Source: an uncultured Porphyromonadaceae bacterium
Lineage (GTDB): Bacteria; Bacteroidota; Bacteroidia; Bacteroidales; Muribaculaceae
NCBI GenBank assembly: GCA_902475285.1
Contig: CABRZA010000078.1
Location: forward strand, 1 to 11,168
Reading direction: 5' to 3'
Length of the DNA stretch: 11,168 nt
Below the pieces are notes generated by a model. It had not been told where the DNA came from and searched no databases. It worked only from the letters and a program-made list of their open reading frames with translations. Positions 8,660 to 11,168 of this stretch are shown one piece after another; position 1 is the stretch's first letter; each line of letters starts with the position of its first letter. The position numbers and the translations under genes were made by a program.

Positions 8660-9997
8660 ATGGATATAAACAGTATCATAGCCTCTCTCGAGGCCAAGCA
8701 TCCCGGCGAGAAGGAATACCTTCAGGCCGTACGCGAAGTCCTCATGTCGGTTGAGGAAGTCTACAACCAACATCCTGAATTCGAACGCAACAAAATCATC
8801 GAACGCATGGTGGAACCCGATCGCATCGTCACATTCCGTGTGACATGGATCGACGACAAGGGCGAGGTACAGAACAACCTCGGCTACCGCGTGCAGTTCA
8901 ACAACGCCATAGGCCCGTACAAGGGCGGTATCCGCTTCCATGCATCGGTCAACCTCTCCATCCTCAAATTCCTCGGCTTCGAGCAGACCTTCAAAAACGC
9001 CCTCACCACACTCCCCATGGGCGGAGCCAAGGGCGGCAGCGACTTCTCGCCCCGCGGCAAGAGCGACCGTGAGATTATGCGCTTCTGCCAGGCCTTCATG
9101 CTGGGTCTATGGAAAAACCTCGGCCCGGACCGCGACGTTCCGGCCGGCGATATCGGCGTAGGCGGCCGCGAAGTGGGCTACATGTACGGCATGTACAAGC
9201 GCCTCGTCAACCAGCACGACGGCACCTTCACCGGCAAGGCCATGGAATTCGGCGGCAGCCGTATCCGTCCCGAGGCCACCGGCTTCGGCGCGCTCTACTT
9301 CGTGCAGAACATGCTCAAACAGCGCAACGACACCATCGCCGGCAAGACTGTGGCAATCTCCGGCTTCGGCAATGTGGCATGGGGTGCCGCTCTCAAAGCG
9401 ACAGAACTCGGTGCCAAGGTGGTGACCATCTCCGGCCCCGACGGCTATATCCTCGACCCCGCAGGTCTCGACGCAGAGAAAATCAACTATATGCTCGAGC
9501 TCCGCGCTTCGGGCAACGACGTTGTGGCTCCCTATGCCGAAAAATTCCCCGGCTCGACATTCTTTGCCGGCCGCAAGCCCTGGGAGCAGAAGGTCGACAT
9601 CGCCCTCCCCTGCGCTACCCAGAACGAGCTCAACGGCGACGACGCCAAGCAGCTCATCGCCAACGGTGTTGAAATCGTTGCCGAAGTTTCCAATATGGGC
9701 TGTACGCCCGAAGCCATCGATGCCTTCATCGAATCGCGTACGGTTTATGCCCCCGGCAAGGCCGTCAACGCTGGCGGTGTCGCAACTTCGGGTCTCGAAA
9801 TGAGCCAGAACGCCATGCACCTGCAGTGGTCGGCAGAAGAAGTAGACCAAAAGCTCCACACAATCATGACCGACATCCACGAGCAGTGCCTGCGCTACGG
9901 CGTGGAGCCCGACGGCTACATCAACTACATGAAGGGCGCCAACATCGCCGGCTTCATGAAGGTTGCCAACGCCATGATGGGCCTCGGCGTGTGCTGA
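8660..9997 (+). CDS. gdhA: Glutamate dehydrogenase, hexameric family, probably NAD-linked
   Basis: It catalyses reversible oxidative deamination of L-glutamate to 2-oxoglutarate and ammonia in the cytoplasm. With the ATG at 8660 the product is 445 residues, the normal length for the 50-kDa family. The frame can be read open from TTG 8603, but that start lies inside the promoter and adds 19 residues without family character. Substrate-site residues are visible: Lys88 (GPYKGGIRFH), Lys112, the catalytic Lys124 (PMGGAKGGSDF), Asp164 (PAGDIGVGGRE) and Ser377 (GGVATSGLEMSQN). The dinucleotide fold has GFGNVA at 235-240, followed by ISGPDGYILDP. Phe236, Pro260 and Asp261 match the residues recalled as setting NAD preference in Clostridium symbiosum GDH, whereas NADP forms tend to have SGSGNVA and SDS(S/D)G. 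Bacteroides literature names NAD-linked forms gdhB, so the symbol is by family only. It has its own promoter and terminator. Confidence 0.97.
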   Translation: MDINSIIASLEAKHPGEKEYLQAVREVLMSVEEVYNQHPEFERNKIIERMVEPDRIVTFRVTWIDDKGEVQNNLGYRVQFNNAIGPYKGGIRFHASVNLSILKFLGFEQTFKNALTTLPMGGAKGGSDFSPRGKSDREIMRFCQAFMLGLWKNLGPDRDVPAGDIGVGGREVGYMYGMYKRLVNQHDGTFTGKAMEFGGSRIRPEATGFGALYFVQNMLKQRNDTIAGKTVAISGFGNVAWGAALKATELGAKVVTISGPDGYILDPAGLDAEKINYMLELRASGNDVVAPYAEKFPGSTFFAGRKPWEQKVDIALPCATQNELNGDDAKQLIANGVEIVAEVSNMGCTPEAIDAFIESRTVYAPGKAVNAGGVATSGLEMSQNAMHLQWSAEEVDQKLHTIMTDIHEQCLRYGVEPDGYINYMKGANIAGFMKVANAMMGLGVC

Positions 9998-10015
9998 TCG
10001 AATCACTTGATAATT

Positions 10016-10053
10016 ACACCCGGATTTCCTGCCTTGGAAACCCGGGTGTTTTC
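10016..10053 (+). terminator. Strong intrinsic terminator of gdhA
   Basis: ACACCCGG (10016-10023) pairs with CCGGGTGT (10042-10049). After a single A/C mismatch, TTTCC (10025-10029) pairs with GGAAA (10036-10040), closing a 6-base loop TGCCTT. TTTTC and a T-rich stretch follow on the plus strand. It begins 19 bases after the gdhA stop. The stem also lies 24 bases past the end of the convergent minus-strand gene, but the bases on that side (AATTATC when read on the minus strand) form a poor U-tract, so termination in that direction would be weaker. Confidence 0.85.
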
Positions 10054-10076
10054 TGTTGTTATATGAATCTAATCGT

Positions 10077-11087
10077 TCAGCGCGATTGCTCGAAAAGCCA
10101 GGTGCGCACTGAGGCTATGCGGTAGGCATAATCGAAAGAATACATATGCTCGCTTCCGCGACCGTCGGACGGAAGCACGGTGCCTGATTCGAATTGAAAT
10201 AGATTCACCGGAGCACCTTTGGCAAGCATGGTCGCGGCAAGTTCGCACTGCCGAGCCTCCGGAAGACGTGCGCTCCATTCGGCATAGGTATAGTCCACTT
10301 CCACTTGCTCGGCGGCCTCCTCCATGGGTTTGATTTCGGCAGCGGCCTTGCCCGAGGTGCCCGCGATAAAGTAAACAAACTTATGACGCACAAGCTCGGG
10401 GAAAGTAGCAGTATCCCAATGGCAGTCTACAAAAATCGAGGCCGCGAAGACATCTGGATACGCCACATTGTAGTACATCGATATCATACCTCCCATCGAC
10501 TGCCCCGTGGTATAGAGCCGTCGCGAGTCGATATCCTTGTGTGCCTCCTCTATCGAGCGCAGCATTCCTATCACCATATCCACTTCGTCGATATGCTGAT
10601 AGGCAGCGTTTACCACCACTCCCGAGAAATGCGGCACAAGCACATAGCATGGATGTTCGGCCTGCCACTCATCGGTAGCCCAGACAAGGGCTCCATAGCC
10701 TTGCGTCAAGGGTGTGAGGGGATTATCTCCCGGCGTGCTGGCATCGGCCATAAAAAGCACAAGGGGGTACATCGCACCGTCATCGCCCCCGGCAGGTGTA
10801 TAGAGATTGTATTTCATTGTCTTGCCGGTCTCGGAGTCAGTATATTCCAACTGACGGAACTTAGGCACAACGGTGGCTATCATTGCTTGGAGCACTGAAT
10901 CGCCGCTTTTGTCGATAGCAGGGCCGCCACCGGGTTTTCCGAGCTGAGGGCCTCCTGGATGCGACATTGCGGCCTCTTGTTCGCTACGCTCAGCACCGCC
11001 CGATTCCGAACGGCTGCATGAGAAGAGTGTGGGAGCGACACTGAAAACAAGGGCCATTCCTAATACTAATACAGTTTTTCTATTCAT
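10077..11087 (-). CDS. Secreted alpha/beta-hydrolase lipoprotein (predicted esterase/peptidase-like)
   Basis: This is a 336-residue protein with a basic N-terminus, a hydrophobic segment and a lipobox LFSC ending at Cys24, so it is probably a lipoprotein of the cell envelope. Residues 25-65 form a low-complexity Gly/Pro/Ser/Glu linker. The alpha/beta-hydrolase domain starts near residue 78, with YPLVLFMADAS at 107-117 as an early core strand. The nucleophile elbow is GQSMGG with Ser197. The C-terminal block GSEHMYSFDYAYRIASVRTWLFEQ includes the probable catalytic His314. This pattern resembles the secreted esterase/peptidase-like group related to COG4099. The strand that normally ends in the acid residue reads FVYFIAGTSGKAA, with Ser245 where I would expect Asp. 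The substrate cannot be predicted; carbohydrate ester or peptide are both possible. The ATG at 11087 is the only start giving a full signal sequence. The gene converges on gdhA and its upstream region leaves the window. Confidence 0.85.
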   Translation of the reverse strand: MNRKTVLVLGMALVFSVAPTLFSCSRSESGGAERSEQEAAMSHPGGPQLGKPGGGPAIDKSGDSVLQAMIATVVPKFRQLEYTDSETGKTMKYNLYTPAGGDDGAMYPLVLFMADASTPGDNPLTPLTQGYGALVWATDEWQAEHPCYVLVPHFSGVVVNAAYQHIDEVDMVIGMLRSIEEAHKDIDSRRLYTTGQSMGGMISMYYNVAYPDVFAASIFVDCHWDTATFPELVRHKFVYFIAGTSGKAAAEIKPMEEAAEQVEVDYTYAEWSARLPEARQCELAATMLAKGAPVNLFQFESGTVLPSDGRGSEHMYSFDYAYRIASVRTWLFEQSR

Positions 11088-11110
11088 TACAATATGTTTA
11101 TTTCGAGAAA

Positions 11111-11134
11111 AGACGTCGATTAGAATCCACGTCT
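11111..11134 (-). repeat. 6-bp perfect inverted repeat in the leader of the lipoprotein hydrolase gene
   Basis: AGACGT (11111-11116) and ACGTCT (11129-11134) are perfect inverse copies separated by 12 bases. They begin 24 bases upstream of the start codon of the minus-strand hydrolase gene. An A+T-rich box that reads TATAAT on the minus strand (11142-11137) lies just upstream. The repeat could be a protein-binding site or a leader hairpin; a 6-bp repeat can also arise by chance. Confidence 0.3.
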
Positions 11135-11168
11135 ATATTATAAGACATTTTTTTGCATAAAGTTTTAA

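Noticed and set aside
9107..10006. Minus-strand open frame of 299 codons opposite gdhA
   Set aside because: It overlaps a clearly conserved enzyme on the other strand and would run through it without recognisable domains.
10305..10898. Plus-strand open frame of 197 codons opposite the lipoprotein hydrolase
   Set aside because: The minus-strand product has a lipobox, nucleophile elbow and hydrolase C-terminal motif; the plus-strand product has none.

Overview
The window reads as core chromosome of a GC-rich member of the order Bacteroidales, and Muribaculaceae would fit. Four things support this: a DPE2-like MalQ with two starch-binding domains, a 1513-residue TamB, Bacteroides-type SdaA and GdhA, and a -7 element of the form TAnnTTTG ahead of gdhA. 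The genes also lack Shine-Dalgarno sequences. The family assignment is inference from recalled protein types and was not confirmed by a search.

Layout. Bases 2-7237 hold two large plus-strand genes: malQ (cut by the left edge of the window) and, after 51 bases, tamB. sdaA follows tamB after only 6 bases, so malQ-tamB-sdaA probably form one transcript. A candidate terminator lies about 80 bases beyond sdaA. gdhA then has its own promoter and leader, and it ends in a strong intrinsic terminator at 10016-10053. A minus-strand gene for a secreted alpha/beta-hydrolase lipoprotein (10077-11087) converges on gdhA, and its upstream region runs off the right edge.

How the genes relate. MalQ handles maltose and short alpha-glucans in the cytoplasm. 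TamB spans the periplasm in outer-membrane biogenesis or lipid transport. SdaA turns L-serine into pyruvate and ammonia, and GdhA interconverts glutamate with 2-oxoglutarate and ammonia, so the last two both sit at the carbon/nitrogen junction but appear to be separately transcribed. The lipoprotein hydrolase has no evident link to the others. I see no mobile element, CRISPR array, tRNA, rRNA, phage gene or defence module, and nothing that looks like an undescribed system. The best second looks are residue-level: an apparently missing acid residue in the hydrolase, the absence of a C-terminal cysteine in SdaA, and an NAD-type cofactor signature in GdhA.
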